A DNA stretch of 64,000 nt from Ryuthela nishihirai. Taxonomy: Eukaryota > Arthropoda > Arachnida > Araneae > Heptathelidae. The stretch lies in assembly GCA_038380435.1 (NCBI GenBank), contig JAWZYU010000020.1, positions 48,020,307-48,084,306 of the forward strand, read 5' to 3'. Numbering within the stretch: position 1 is the stretch's first letter; the number at the start of each line of letters is the position of its first letter. The translations under genes were made by a program, and so were the position numbers. The notes beneath the pieces were generated by a model. It was not told the origin of the DNA. It did not search any database and worked only from the letters and a program-made list of their open reading frames with translations. Positions 30,687 to 41,584 of the stretch are shown piece after piece.

Positions 30687-33015
30687 ATGCAAGCACTTAT
30701 TACAAACACCGCGACATACATAAGTACACATGGGTTTCACCTGATGGGCTGCATAAGAATATGATTGATTATATGTTAATTAACAGCAAATGGGCTAGTT
30801 CTGTTAGGAATACCAGGGAATATAGGGGAGCTGAAATTGGATCTGCCCATTACCTTGTTAAAAGTGTCTTCAACTTAAAAAGTGTTGTGCTAAAGTTAAA
30901 AAAATTACCTTTAATATTGAAGCTCTGAAAGACCCAGTTATAGCTAAAGCTTACCATGATAGGTTACTTAGTCATTATGACAGTCATGGTTTGCTTACTA
31001 CTGAAGTTGAGGAAGAATGGGACCATTTTAAACAGGCTTTTTTGGAAACTAACAGTACTCTTTTAGGAAAAAAGGGGCAGAGGAGGCAGAATTATCTGAG
31101 TGATAAGGCACTTGAGCTTATTTCAGAAAGAAGAAACTGCAGGAATGTCCTTAATCAGTACCCTACTAGTCCTAATAGAAAGGATTACAGAGAGCTTAAT
31201 AAACGTGTAAAGGATCAGTTAGCTACTGATAAGAAGTTTTGGCTTGATGGCTTGGGTGAGAAAGCTGAGGAAGCATTTAGACAACACAACAGCAGAGAGC
31301 TGTACCAGGTAGTTAATGTTTTCTGTGGTAGAAAATGGACAGGTATACAGGGATTGAAGGATAAACAAGGTAAGGTTATAGAAGAGGAGTATTCTGTAAT
31401 GGCTACGTGGGCTGAGCATTTCAGTGACGTTCTAAACAATGTGGTCAATTCTACTCCCATTGTTTGTAATGATGATAGATGCATTACTGGCTTTAATGTT
31501 GGTTGCCCTATAACAGAATCTGAAGTTATTTTAGCTATTTCTAAACTTAAACTACATAAATCCCAAGGGGTAGATGAAATTACTACGGAAATGCTTAGAG
31601 CAGGGAATGTTTCGGTTACCACTTGGATGACAGAAATTTTGAATAACTTTTATGATAAAGGCATGGTTCCTAAGGATTTTACCAGAGCTACTATTATCCT
31701 TATTTTCAAAAAAGGTGATCGCATTTCTTGTGATAACTATAGGGGTATCAGCCTACTCTCTGTTCCAGGGAAGGTTCTTTGCATGATTGTGCTTAATAGA
31801 ATTAAGAATCTGGTTGACATTCAATTGCGTGATGAGCAATGTGGATTCAAAAGTGGTAGGGGATGTGTGGATCAGATATTTTCACTTAGGCAGATTCTTC
31901 AGAAATGTTTAGAGTTTCAGAAACCTTTGGTTGCTAGTTTGTTGATTACAAAAAGGCTTTCGACTCTGTTGATCGTCATAATTTGTGGTTGATTGTGAAA
32001 ACATATGGTGTACCAGACAAGTTGGGTAACATAATGAAAGCTCTCTATAATAACACTGAGTCGTGTGTGAGAGTTGGTAAGGCTTGTAGCAATTGGTTTA
32101 GCATTACTTCTGATGTTCGAGAAGGGCACATTTTGTCTCCTTTTCTCTTTAGTTTGGTTATTGATTATGTTATGCGAAATTCACTTCAAGGGAAAGATTT
32201 TGGCTTAAATGGGCTGGAGACAGGAAAATTTCTAATTTAGATAATGCTGATGATTTAACCCTTTTTTTTCAAATGATGTTGATGAGATGAACTCTTTCAT
32301 TCGAGCTGTTGATGAAACTGGTACTAGAGTAGGTTTGGTTATAAAGAGAGAGAAAACTAAAGTGATGAAATTTGGTCAGGCAAGTTGTGATTCAGTTAAT
32401 CTGAATGGTTGCAGTCTTGAGCAGGTGTCACAGTTTAATTATCTCGGGAGCTATGTAACAGATAATGGTGATGTGCGGCATGAGATTAACAGACGAATAG
32501 AGATTGCTGCCGGGACTTTTAAGAATCTATGGAGAGTGTGGAGAAATAGGCGTATACACCTAAAGACTAAAATTAGACTGTATAATCGTTTGGTTCTTTC
32601 TAGGGTTAGTTATGGTAGTGAAACCTGGACGCTGTGTAAACAAGATAACAGGAAACTAGATGCTTTTGATTCTAGATGCTTACGTAGTATCTTGGGTATT
32701 AGGTGGTTTAACTTTGTAACTAATGATGAAGTTAGGCAAAGGAATTTGAAACCTCCTTTAAGCAGCATATTGTGCAGAGAGAGACTCCGCTGGTTTGGCC
32801 ATGTTGCCCGTATGGATAATTATAGAATGGCGAATAGGGTTATGAACAGTGTGCCTAAAGGCCTCAGAAGCAGGGGGAGACCTAGGATGCGGTGGGCAGA
32901 CAATGTCAAACAGGACTTTATTAGAATTGGTGTGCAGTGCCTAGATGCAGCAGATGTAGCTCAGGACAGATATGCTTGGAGAACTAAATTGCACGGTCTG
33001 GTTGGACCTCCGTAG
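30687..33015 (+). pseudogene. RTE-type polyprotein: endonuclease end, reverse transcriptase, C-terminal region
   Basis: This enzyme nicks target DNA and copies element RNA. 30690-30870 encodes the endonuclease end (STYYKHRDIHKYTWVSPDG, then NMIDYMLI). 30991-31992 is one long frame with GVDEITTEML, NYRGISLLSVPGKVL and QCGFKSGRGCVDQ, the early RT blocks. VDYKKAFDSVDRHNLW, with the first catalytic D, follows a frameshift at about 31935. At 31983-32240 come YGVPDKL and the expected SPFLF block. A stop at 32238 precedes NADDLTLFF, where YADD or FADD would be expected. 32287-33015 carries FNYLGSYVT, YGSETWTL, LRWFGHVARM and RGRPRMRW. Dead, by one stop and at least two frameshifts. Confidence 0.85.
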
Positions 33016-33066
33016 CCCATGGCTGCTTAAGAATGATGATGATAATGATAACAATAGTAATAATGA
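30687..33066 (+). mobile_element. RTE-group LINE, 5'-truncated
   Basis: A truncated endonuclease leads directly into a long reverse transcriptase and a characteristic C-terminal region. A very short 3' UTR follows, ending in an 'atgatgatgataatgataa' tail, which is typical of the RTE clade. The 5' end is lost within the endonuclease. A few frameshifts and stops separate otherwise well-preserved frames, so this is one of the younger LINE copies in the window. Confidence 0.85.
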
Positions 33067-33819
33067 ATGTGTAAATATGGTGAACTCGTCGAATAACATA
33101 AAAATTAACGTTAAGCAAATTTTTTGGATAAGAGAAAACCTTGTTTCAAATTTTTGGAAACTTCGAATTTGGTTGAAAGAATTTAACTTTGCGTTCATGC
33201 AAGCAAAACCGATTTTATGAATTAACGTGATTTTTTGATAGAAAATCAAAACTGTTGGCTTTAAAAATCTGATCCTTGAAGATGGACATTTCTTACTTTT
33301 AAATACGAGTCTGTCAATTTCGAACTTGAAAGAAAAATTTACTATTTTGTTGGTTCCGATGAATATGCGCCAACGATTTGCGGAATAACAGTTTTATTTT
33401 GATGATGATAATGTTGAAAATCAAATAATCTGTTACTGCACTATGCAAAGGAGTATTGGACAACGCCCATATAAAGCAAAGTACTGAGAAACAATATAAA
33501 AAGATGCTAGTTGTACTGGAAATAAATTCTTTATGATAGCTGCCTTATGTATTTTGACTACTTTGTTGTACAGTGAGTAACTACTCACTATACAAAAAAG
33601 GCAAAAGCTATCGTTATACCTTTTCACTTACACGTAATATCATCCTGTTTGATCGGGACACTATATCCTCTCACGTCGGAAGAAAAAGTAGATAAAGGAA
33701 AATCAGGAAAAGATAAAAAGGAAGAAAGATGATTTGCTTTTTTCTAGCATGAAGTATTCTCAGTGACATGAGGAGGATGAAGGATACAGGCGGATTGTAG
33801 GACGCAGTGTAGAGAGAAG
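33067..33819. other. AT-rich DNA with no recognisable gene
   Basis: No domain recognised; short frames only. Confidence 0.5.
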
Positions 33820-33960
33820 GATGTTGAAAGGGTAATGACAGAGAGTAGCTCCTTCGGCCTTTCATCTTCATCGTCGAAGGGAGAGTAATGTCTTTGCCGT
33901 AAAGCATCTCAGTTGTATTTATGGCAGAGAGAGAGCAGTGCCCAACTGGGTATTCACACG
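33820..33960 (-). pseudogene. Possible Gypsy-type integrase fragment
   Basis: On the minus strand, SAINTTEMLYGKDITLPSTM near 33860-33920 resembles the motif 'TPAELVYG..LRLP' near the C-terminal end of the integrase core in Gypsy-type LTR elements. Upstream, a frameshifted WRRVNTQLGTALS could be the preceding helix. There is no LTR, no protease or RT nearby, and the match is short, so this is tentative. Confidence 0.35.
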
Positions 33961-34340
33961 ACGCCAGTGATGATGGCGATCCTTCCTCCTTTCGTTCTTC
34001 CCAGCTTGATAAAGTGGCAGGATGATTTCCAAAGAAGAAGGCAGAGGAATAAAAATCGGATGGGCATCGCTTTATCGGATGCTATTTATTAGTTTGTTCT
34101 CTACAGAGTATTTCTTTTCTTGCTTCTTACTCTTATACTTCTAAAAGTCGATTATGTTACCAATAAGTGAAGACATAATATTGCTGTTATCAGTTAACAA
34201 TTGTAAAAGTCTGGAAGCTAGTGTCTCTGTATTGGAAATGTCTGAATATGGATTTAAAATGTAAGAGAAGGTTTATAATTTATTTCAACCTGTACTTTTA
34301 TTTGCAGATCGGAAAAATGTAAGTTGAAAACCAAAAACTG
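33961..34340. other. No recognisable gene
   Basis: Nothing assignable. Confidence 0.45.
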
Positions 34341-35060
34341 AGTTGGGTGGTTTTTACGTACTGAGGGGTACCTTTTTGCACGCAATGGGTTAAAAGACCA
34401 GGTCACAGGGACCACGAGGGCTTAGAAAAGGTTGGGGACTCACTGAACAGCTGTTAGGAGTAGGAGACAATAACTCTCCTGACAAGGCCATTCAGTGTGT
34501 TCTTCAACGCGCACAGGATATGGCTCTGACGCACACGGTACCACGACTTAACACCCCATCCGATGGATGGCCATGGTGTCTCCTACTTACAGAAAGCATG
34601 GTGGAGAGATTTGCGAAGATAAATCTCACCGATGTCTCAGATGGGTGAGTTGGGTTGGGTTGGTTTACCTCTGAGCGGCACTTTTTTGCACACCATGGGC
34701 TAAATGGCCAGGTCACAAGGACCCCGAAGGCTCAGAGAAGGTTGGGGGAGGGGACCCACTGGAACAGCTGTTGGGAGACAGATGGTAGCCTCCCGTCAAG
34801 GCCATCCAGCGTGTTCTTTAACGTGCACAGGGTATGGCTCTCCCGCACACGGGGCCACGGCTTAACGTCCCATCCGACGGACGGCGGCCTTTCCAAGCCC
34901 ATCGGTGTCCCCTACTGACCGTGGGCAGGGCGGGGAATTTTGCGGAGATAAATCTCAACGCTGACCCAGCTGGGACTCGAACCTGGGAACTACAGATTAC
35001 GAGCCTGGCGCGCTACCGACTGAGCCACCACCGCCCCTCTCAGATGGGTGAAAAACTGAT
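34341..35060 (-). mobile_element. SINE-A copy (outer), split by a younger SINE-A
   Basis: The diverged tail and body occupy 34341-34649. The sequence stops in the 'aaatctcaccgatgtctcag' region, where a second copy has inserted. Only the duplicated target sequence is recognisable beyond 35038, so its head is lost. Confidence 0.8.
34650..35037 (-). mobile_element. Full-length, well-preserved SINE-A with 14-bp TSD
   Basis: 388 bp flanked by perfect TCTCAGATGGGTGA copies (34636-34649 and 35038-35051). Box complements are intact (gggactcgaacc and cgcgctaccgactgagcca). It is nearly identical to the copies at 53533 and 27781, so the family was active recently. It sits inside an older SINE-A in the same orientation. 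Confidence 0.96.
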
Positions 35061-35329
35061 GTTTGTGGATGGCTGGTAGCTATGGTGAGATAACATAAGA
35101 AGTTCATAGTTCAAAAAAAGGCACCCTTAAAAAAACTTAAAAGGAATCCTACTTAAAAAAACTTATTTGTAGCTTGATAATATGAGGTCTGGTGAAAAAC
35201 AAATGAGACTGAACATGTTGCTTACGTAATACCCCTCACCAATCAAACGGATTCAAATCCAGTTAGGCTGGTTTTTATGGTGCTAACAGCTGCTGGCATG
35301 TTCGAATCGTGTGTATAGTGTCTGTGGTA

Positions 35330-35670
35330 CGTCATTTGTGTAAAAGCGTGTGTTATCGACCTTACCGAGAAATGTGTGAACGAACGCATTTTGTTCATCA
35401 ATGAATGTTTCATCACGACAACGCTCCTGCTCATTCATCATCATCAATGAAGCCTTTTTTGGCCTGAGACCAAATACAACGATGGGGCCCATTTTGACGG
35501 CGTGGAGCACATAAAGAGGCGTATAAGAGAGTGCCTAAAAAGCATTCTCAAAAAAGACTTTCAAAATGCTTCGAAGCATGGAAGACGAGAATGGCAAAGT
35601 GCATTTAGGTGGGGCGTCGGATGGAACGTCTTAGATGGGGACAAACTTCGATTTCTTTAAATGTGTGTAA
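35330..35670 (+). pseudogene. Mariner transposase C-terminal fragment
   Basis: The plus strand reads MFHHDNAPAHSS near 35405-35440, the block with the second catalytic D (HHDN), preceded by REMCERTHFVHQ-like sequence. Later, in another frame, comes CFEAWKTRMAKCI near 35570-35610, then GDKLRFL. These follow mariner order. The third acidic block is not readable and there are several frameshifts. Its N-terminal part and terminal repeats were not found. Confidence 0.68.
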
Positions 35671-36104
35671 ACTGATTACGGAGTAGGATTTTTTTGAGAT
35701 TATTGTAAAAGCACAGAAGAATTTTGAAGGTTGCTATGAAATGTCGGAAAACTTACATCTGTAAATTGATAATACTAAAGTAATCGAGACGTACATTGCC
35801 TATATAAATTATTATGAACATCTGAATAATACTTCTATTCTCAGAGCCTTTTTTCCTTCTTTTCTCTCCACGTCAAAGACGCATACTGTCTTGTCATATG
35901 GGAGGTTTCCATCAGTTTCTTAATAGCGATTCGTTCGATTTTCTTTCCCATAGTTCTCTGAATCCTTGGGACTTCGTCATCCAGCTCCAATGAGTTCAAT
36001 ATAAATGCCGGTCATAGGTAAACGAAGCACCTTTCAGAATTTATATTTCGCACATTGCATTCATTACTTGTAACGTTTCCTACACCCTAGATATTTGGGA
36101 TGAG
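35671..36104. other. No recognisable gene
   Basis: A weak SINE-A-like stretch may lie at 35890-35980 ('gaggtttccatcagtttcttaat'), too diverged to call. Confidence 0.4.
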
Positions 36105-36832
36105 GTTTGGCGGAGTCAATTGTATTCCAAGCTCGTAGTCTGCAGTTCCCAGCCTGTGCCAGTGTAGAGATTTATCTCTGCTAAATCTCCACCACCCTAA
36201 TGAAAGAGTCATTAGGAGATACAGATGGGCTTGGAAAGAGTCGCTGTTCCTCAGATGGGACGTACATCCGTTTGTATTGTTTTACTTTTGCCCACCATGG
36301 GCTTAATGGTCAGGTCACATGGACCCCGAAGGCTCAGAGACTGTTGGGGGAAGGGACCCACTGGAACAACTGTTGGGAGACAGATGGTAGCCTCCCGTCA
36401 AGGCCATCCAGCATGTTCTTTAACGTGAACAGGGTATGGCACTCCCATATACGGGGCCACGGCTTAAATCCCATCCGCGGACGACGGCCATTCCAAGCCC
36501 ATCGGTGTCCCCTACTAACCGTGGGCAGGGTTTGGAATTTTGCGGAGATAAATCTCAAATCTGACCCAGCTGGGACTCGAACCTGGAAACTGCAGATTAC
36601 TAGCCTGGCGCGCTACCGACTGAGCCATTCCCGCCTCACGTACATCCATTAAAGAATACGGTATATGGGCCTTGACGGGAGCCTACCATCTGTCTCCTAA
36701 TAGCTGTTTAGTTGGTCCCCTTCTCCCAACCTTCCCTGAGCTCTTGGGGTCCTCGTGACTTGGCCATTTAGCTCATTGTGTGCAACAGAGTGCCCTCAGT
36801 GTAAAACAACAACCCTAGAGATTCGGAAAGAA
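36105..36832 (+). mobile_element. Old SINE-A copy (outer), split by a minus-oriented SINE-A
   Basis: The head and body ('ccaagctcgtagtctgcag' to 'cagatgggacgtacatcc') occupy 36105-36269. It resumes at 36638 ('attaaagaatacgg') and ends with 'ccctcagtgtaaaacaac' near 36810. Confidence 0.82.
36270..36637 (-). mobile_element. SINE-A copy (inner) with 10-bp TSD
   Basis: Flanked by ACGTACATCC at 36260-36269 and 36638-36647. Tail bases are slightly shortened and a few body deletions are present. The head complement is intact (gggactcgaacc, cgctaccgactgagcc). Confidence 0.9.
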
Positions 36833-37586
36833 ACAATCCATATTGCCATATAAACTTGAGAAAACAAAATAAATTTGTTGAATTAAAATCGAAAAATGTA
36901 ATTTTATGCAAATCCCTCCCCACCATGATGTAGATTTAATCTGTTTCATCCGGTGCTTTAAGAGTATTAAACCTTAGGAAATCTGGCAGTAATTTAAGCT
37001 CAGTGTCTGAATATCACGAAAAAAAGCAAAAAGTTATTTCAAAGCAGATTTTACCAAATGTATAGCAGATAAAAATGCTTTTGTGTGCAGACGAAGTTCT
37101 ATGTATAGCTTCAGCTCTGATGTTCCGATTGCAAATATGCTTGAATTGCGCGGCTTAGGGTAAAAGGAGCTTGACTGTGTATATAAATAAACTTTTTATT
37201 CGAATTTACTTTTATATGGGAAGAATGTTTTCTCGTATTTCCTAAATACTTTGGCGTTCTGTTGCATATAATCCTGGTTATAGAATTGAATGCTGGGATA
37301 TAGAGAAGAAAAAGATAGGCAAAAACGATTGGGAATATTTTCCGTTGATAATGACTACAGTCATTTTTTTGTAGCCTTTATATCCAGCGAATATAAAAGT
37401 TTCTTTATTTTTACTTTTTTCTGATACGTTATCTGAAGTAATGCTATTTAATCGGCATAGGAACTGCAACATTATGTATCAGCAATACCGAAAAAAATAC
37501 GACTGGTAATACTTTTTGAGATGCTGCACTTGCACAAACTACCCTTTTAGAAAAATCCAGTCTAATGCAATGCTTTCACTCACAAA
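36833..37586. other. AT-rich DNA with no recognisable gene
   Basis: No repeat or domain recognised. Confidence 0.5.
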
Positions 37587-38683
37587 CATCTGGCGACAGC
37601 GGTAATACCTCTCACTGCGCATGCGTGTGGCGAGAATTTTTTTTTGCCTGGCTAAACTAATCGCTAAAGGGAATCGCTGTGTCCGGCTCCAGATTCCGCG
37701 CAATAAACAATTAAAAAACTCCTCCTTGAATTACTGACATAAACAATTTAACGCTAAATGCGAAACAGAATGTAACAAAACTCAGCAATAACACATTACA
37801 AACGATGTTCAATGCAATTGTGCCTACAGTATAATGGCCTAAAACTCGCATTAGGAGCTAGTGAAGGTGCTGTAAAAAGGGAATACGTCAAAAGGAATTA
37901 TTTTTAAACCAAAACCTTTGTTTTGCATATAAAATACAGGCAAAAATAACTATATCTAATGTATTTGTTACTTAACTGAGCATATTACTAAATAACGAAG
38001 GTCACGTCACCTTACGCACTTCAACATGCCAAATGAAACCACCTCTTTCACCAACTTATAGAACTAGCCAATAAATGTCCTTTCTATGCTTTATAAAATG
38101 CTCCAAAAGAGATATTCTCATCGGACACAACTATTTGGAATCGAGCATATCCCTAAATAGCAAATTTTCGTTCCGCACTGAAATAAAGCCCCCCCCCCCC
38201 CACCAAAAAAAAAAAAAAAAAAAAAAAAATTCATCAGACATAATTACTTTGGCCGACCGTATCGGTAAACAACAAATTTTCGTTCCGCACTAAACAAAAA
38301 AGCCCCGAAAGATGTATTATCTGATCCGACAACATATCTATTTCCAATACATCATATAGCTACCAAACAATTTATTTTTCTGTTCTAAAAAAACCACGAT
38401 AAATGTATAATCTCATTAGAGACAACTATTTTGACTAGAGAACACCAAGCTGGATTATATATTTATTACAAAAATAGTAAATATATAGCGTCTATAAGCA
38501 TACGATATCGCTGAACTTTCACTAAACTTGAAAGCTGAACGGAAAGCTGTCGCTAGCACAACGATTACTGGAAAAGTGGGATTAATTAAAATGCTCCTTG
38601 TTTAGCGATTAGTTTCGCCTGGCAAAAAAAATATACTCGCTACACACATGCGCAGTAAGAGGGATTTGCTCTGGCGTTAGATG
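37587..38683. mobile_element. Unclassified terminal-inverted-repeat element
   Basis: The left end ('catctggcgacagcgg', then 'cactgcgcatgcgtgtggcgag', then 'gcctggctaaactaatcgc') matches the right end in inverse orientation ('gcgattagtttcgcctggc' at 38608, 'cgctacacacatgcgcagta' at 38639, 'ctctggcgttagatg' at 38669). The inverted ends are about 95 bp. No transposase lies inside; the interior has degenerate tandem repeats. I cannot define a TSD or superfamily. Confidence 0.75.
38060..38450 (+). repeat. Degenerate tandem repeat, ~110 bp
   Basis: Landmarks 'aaattttcgttccgcact' and 'cagacataattactttgg' or variants recur about four times. The array includes a C13, then A25 homopolymer stretch near 38189-38229. 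Confidence 0.6.
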
Positions 38684-39060
38684 CTTCTCTTCCAATCAGT
38701 GTTCTTTTTTTCAGTGATATATCATTACTATAAAACGAAATATTTAGCTGTAGAATAAGGTTGATATATTATGTCGCAATATTAGAAATGAGCATAGTTG
38801 ACTCCACAGAGTACAGGGTGCATTTCACCCATATATCCTTTATCTTAAATAGGTCACTTTGGCACTGAGATAATTGGTTCAATGAATAAATAAATCAAAA
38901 ACTGATATGTCACAAGTAAAAATTTGAATGGAGAACAAACAAACAAACACATTTCCTTTTCTGTAGAGTGGAAAATCAGAACGCAAGTTCAACCTAGAAC
39001 AAAAGAGTCAAGGCTCTACAAGTAATGACCTAGGCCTCTTGTACTTATGTTTGTATTCAT
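38684..39060. other. AT-rich DNA with no recognisable gene
   Basis: Nothing assignable. Confidence 0.5.
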
Positions 39061-39216
39061 GTCGCTAGATCTAGTAACAAAGTCAGTGTTTTGTTTTATT
39101 CCCATTGTTATACTATAACTATAGTTTTACTATCTATACAAGGGGTACGCCAGTTACATACACATTTCCAGGGGGCGGGGGGGGGTACGTGAATCATAAA
39201 AGGTTGAGAACCACTG
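39061..39216 (+). mobile_element. hAT miniature element (family 1), 5'-truncated
   Basis: 'gtcgctagatctagtaacaaag' through 'catttccaggggg' to the terminal 'ggttgagaaccactg'. The left end is missing and a G-run lies in the middle. Confidence 0.82.
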
Positions 39217-39309
39217 CTTTAGAAAACTGATTTGCATGATCTTCAATTTCGCTTTATCAAGGTTTGGAGTCAGGGGCGTATCCATGGGGGGATGAGGGGA
39301 AGGTTCCCC

Positions 39310-40990
39310 CTCAAAAGTAACTCGGAGTTGGCAAAATTCGAAGCAACTTCGTAAAATCTAGGTGAGTTGTGGAAATTTGTAATTTTTTTTGGAAAATTAA
39401 GCGGAGTTGCCAAAATCGAGGCAACTTGGCAAATCTAAGGCAGTTTGGAAAATGGAGAGACGACAAAATTTAGAGCAGTTGGCAAAATTTGAAGCCACTT
39501 AGAATAATACAGGTAGAGTTGGCAAAATCGGGGCAACTTGGCAAAATCTTAGGGAGTTGGTAAAATTCGGCGTGACTTGGAAAAATCGTAGGGAGTTGGC
39601 AAAAATTAAGGTGAGATGTAAAAATTAGGATTTTTTTTTTGTAAAATTATAGCGAGTTGGCAAAACGTAAGGAGTTGGCAAAATCTAGGGAAAGTTAGCA
39701 AAATTCGGAATGACTTGCAAAATCGTGGGGAGTTGGCAAAATTCAGGTGAAATTTTGGATTTTTTTCTGTAAAATCTAGGGGAGTTGGCAAAACTTAGGG
39801 AGTTGGAAAAACTAGGAGCAGTTGGCAAAATTCGGAGTGACTTGGCAAAATCATGGAGAGTTGACAAAATTCAGGTGAGATGTAAAAATTGCAATCTTTT
39901 TTCTGTAAAATTATGGCGTGTTGGCAAAATCGAGGCAACTTCGCAATATCTAGGAGAGTTGGAAAATCTTAGGGGAGTTGGGAAAGTTCAGAGTGGCTTT
40001 ACAAAAATCAGGTGTGATGTAAAATTGGAATTTTTTTCTGTAAAATTGTGGCGAGATGGGAAAATCGAGGAAACTTGGCCAAATCTAGGGCAGTTGGCAA
40101 AATTCGAATCCACTTGGTAAAATACGGACGATTTGTGAAAATTGGGATTGTTTTTGTGAAATTAAGGAGAGTTGACAAAATCGAGAAAACTTGGCAAAAT
40201 CTAGGGAAGTTGGCAAAACTGGAAACCACTTGGTAAAGTGCAGGTGAGCTGTAAAAATTGGGATTGGTTTTGTGAAATTAGGGAGAGTTGGAAAAACCAA
40301 GCACTCTTGGCAAAATTCGAAGACACTTGGTAAAATGCAAGGGAGTTGTGAAAATTGTGCCTTTTTTGTGCAATTAAGCAGAGTTGATAAAATTCGACGT
40401 GACTTGGCAAATTCAGGGAAGATTTAAAAAATTGCGATATTTTCTGTATAATTATGGCGAGTTGGCAAAATTCGAATCCACTTGGTAAAATATAGGCGAG
40501 TTGTTAAAATTGAGATTTGTTTTGTGAAATTAAGGAGTGTTGGATAAATTATTGAGGAAACTTAACAAAATGTAGGACAGTTGGAAAAATTCGAATCCAC
40601 TTGGAAAATACGGGTGAGTTGTGATAATTGGGATTGGGTTTGTGAAATTCAGGATAGTTGACTGAAATCGAGAAAACTTAGCAAAATTTTGCGGTGTTTG
40701 AAAAGTTTGAAGTGATTTGGAAAATTTAGGAGAGATGTAAAGTTGAGATTAGTTTCGTGAAATTAAGGAGAGTTGTTCAAATGAAGGCAAAATTCACACT
40801 GACTTGCTACAATTCAGACGAGATGTAAATATTGGAATTATGTCTGTGAAATAATAATGGCTAGTTGGCAAAATTGGAAGATAAATATCAAATTACTGTT
40901 AGTTGGCAAAATTGGAAGTTAAATAATGACGGAGCGAAAATCTGGAAAGTTTGCTCAGTTTTTGCTCAGTCGGCAAAATTTGAATTTCGA
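39310..40990. repeat. Higher-order minisatellite built on 'gttggcaaaat'
   Basis: A basic unit of roughly 18-25 bp (gttggcaaaatctaggga or cttggcaaaattcgg) recurs throughout. A larger unit of about 100-140 bp is marked by 'gagatgtaaaaattgg', then a T-run, then 'ctgtaaaatt' at about 39609, 39744, 39871, 40009, 40127, 40244 and on. Both strands give repetitive open frames (for example 39785-40120 plus and 40008-40229 minus) that are by-products of the periodicity. Confidence 0.88.
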
Positions 40991-41013
40991 GTTGGAAAAT
41001 TTTTGATTTCTAC

Positions 41014-41300
41014 CCCCCCCCCCCCGCCCTGCCCGCGGTCAGTAGGGGACACCGATGGGCTTGGAAAGGCTGCCGTCCGTCGGATGGGACGTTAAGCCAT
41101 GGCCCCGTGTGTGGGAGAGATATACCCTGTGCACGTTAAAGAACACGCTGGATGGCCTTGACGAGAGGCTACCATCTGTCTCCCAACAGCTGTTCCAGTG
41201 GGTCCCCTCCCCCAACCTTCTCTGGGCCTTCGGGGTCCGTGTGACCTGGCCATTTAGCCCATGGTGTGCAAAAAAGTGCCGCTCAGAGGTAAAACAAACA
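41014..41300 (+). mobile_element. SINE-A, head-less copy
   Basis: It begins with a C-run followed by 'gccctgcccgcggtcagtagggg' and ends 'ctcagaggtaaaac', followed by a (caaa)n tail-like run. The tRNA-like head is absent. The body is well preserved. Confidence 0.88.
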
Positions 41301-41584
41301 AACAAACAAACAAACAAACCCTCCCCCCAACCATAGTCTTCGCTACGCCCCTGTTTGGAGTATTCAAACAGCAGCAGTTGAAAAACGGGATATCTCATTT
41401 ACAACCTGTAGAAAAAAATTCACACAATAAAAATATAAATTTAGGTTTGCATAGACAACAAAATTATTCAAAGAATGTGCATCAGTGGTGAATTTTTATG
41501 TATGAAGCATCATTTAGTATTTACATCTGAATCACATTGCAATACATACACATAATAATAGTAAGTAAAAAAAAATCTACATTA

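Larger units (their letters stand above)
39271..41353 (+). mobile_element. hAT-type element (family 2) filled by a minisatellite, perfect 8-bp TSD
   Basis: Ends CAGGGGCGTATCCATGG and (inverted) CAGGGGCGTAGCGAAG with G-rich subterminal sequence. TTTGGAGT occurs at 39263-39270 and again at 41354-41361. The interior is a 1.7-kb minisatellite followed by a truncated SINE-A. There is no transposase. Its superfamily rests on the CAGGGGCGTA ends and the 8-bp TSD. Confidence 0.88.

Noticed and set aside
34834..35079. Repeated peptide frames over SINE-A copies (also at 1298, 4065, 23491, 41055, 53509)
   Set aside because: The same peptide recurs wherever a SINE-A lies because the repeat has few stops. 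It carries Pol III boxes and TSDs, so it is a SINE and not a gene family.
39785..40300. Several 60-111-codon frames on both strands
   Set aside because: They are by-products of the 'gttggcaaaat' periodicity; all strands are open by chance and the peptides are repetitive.
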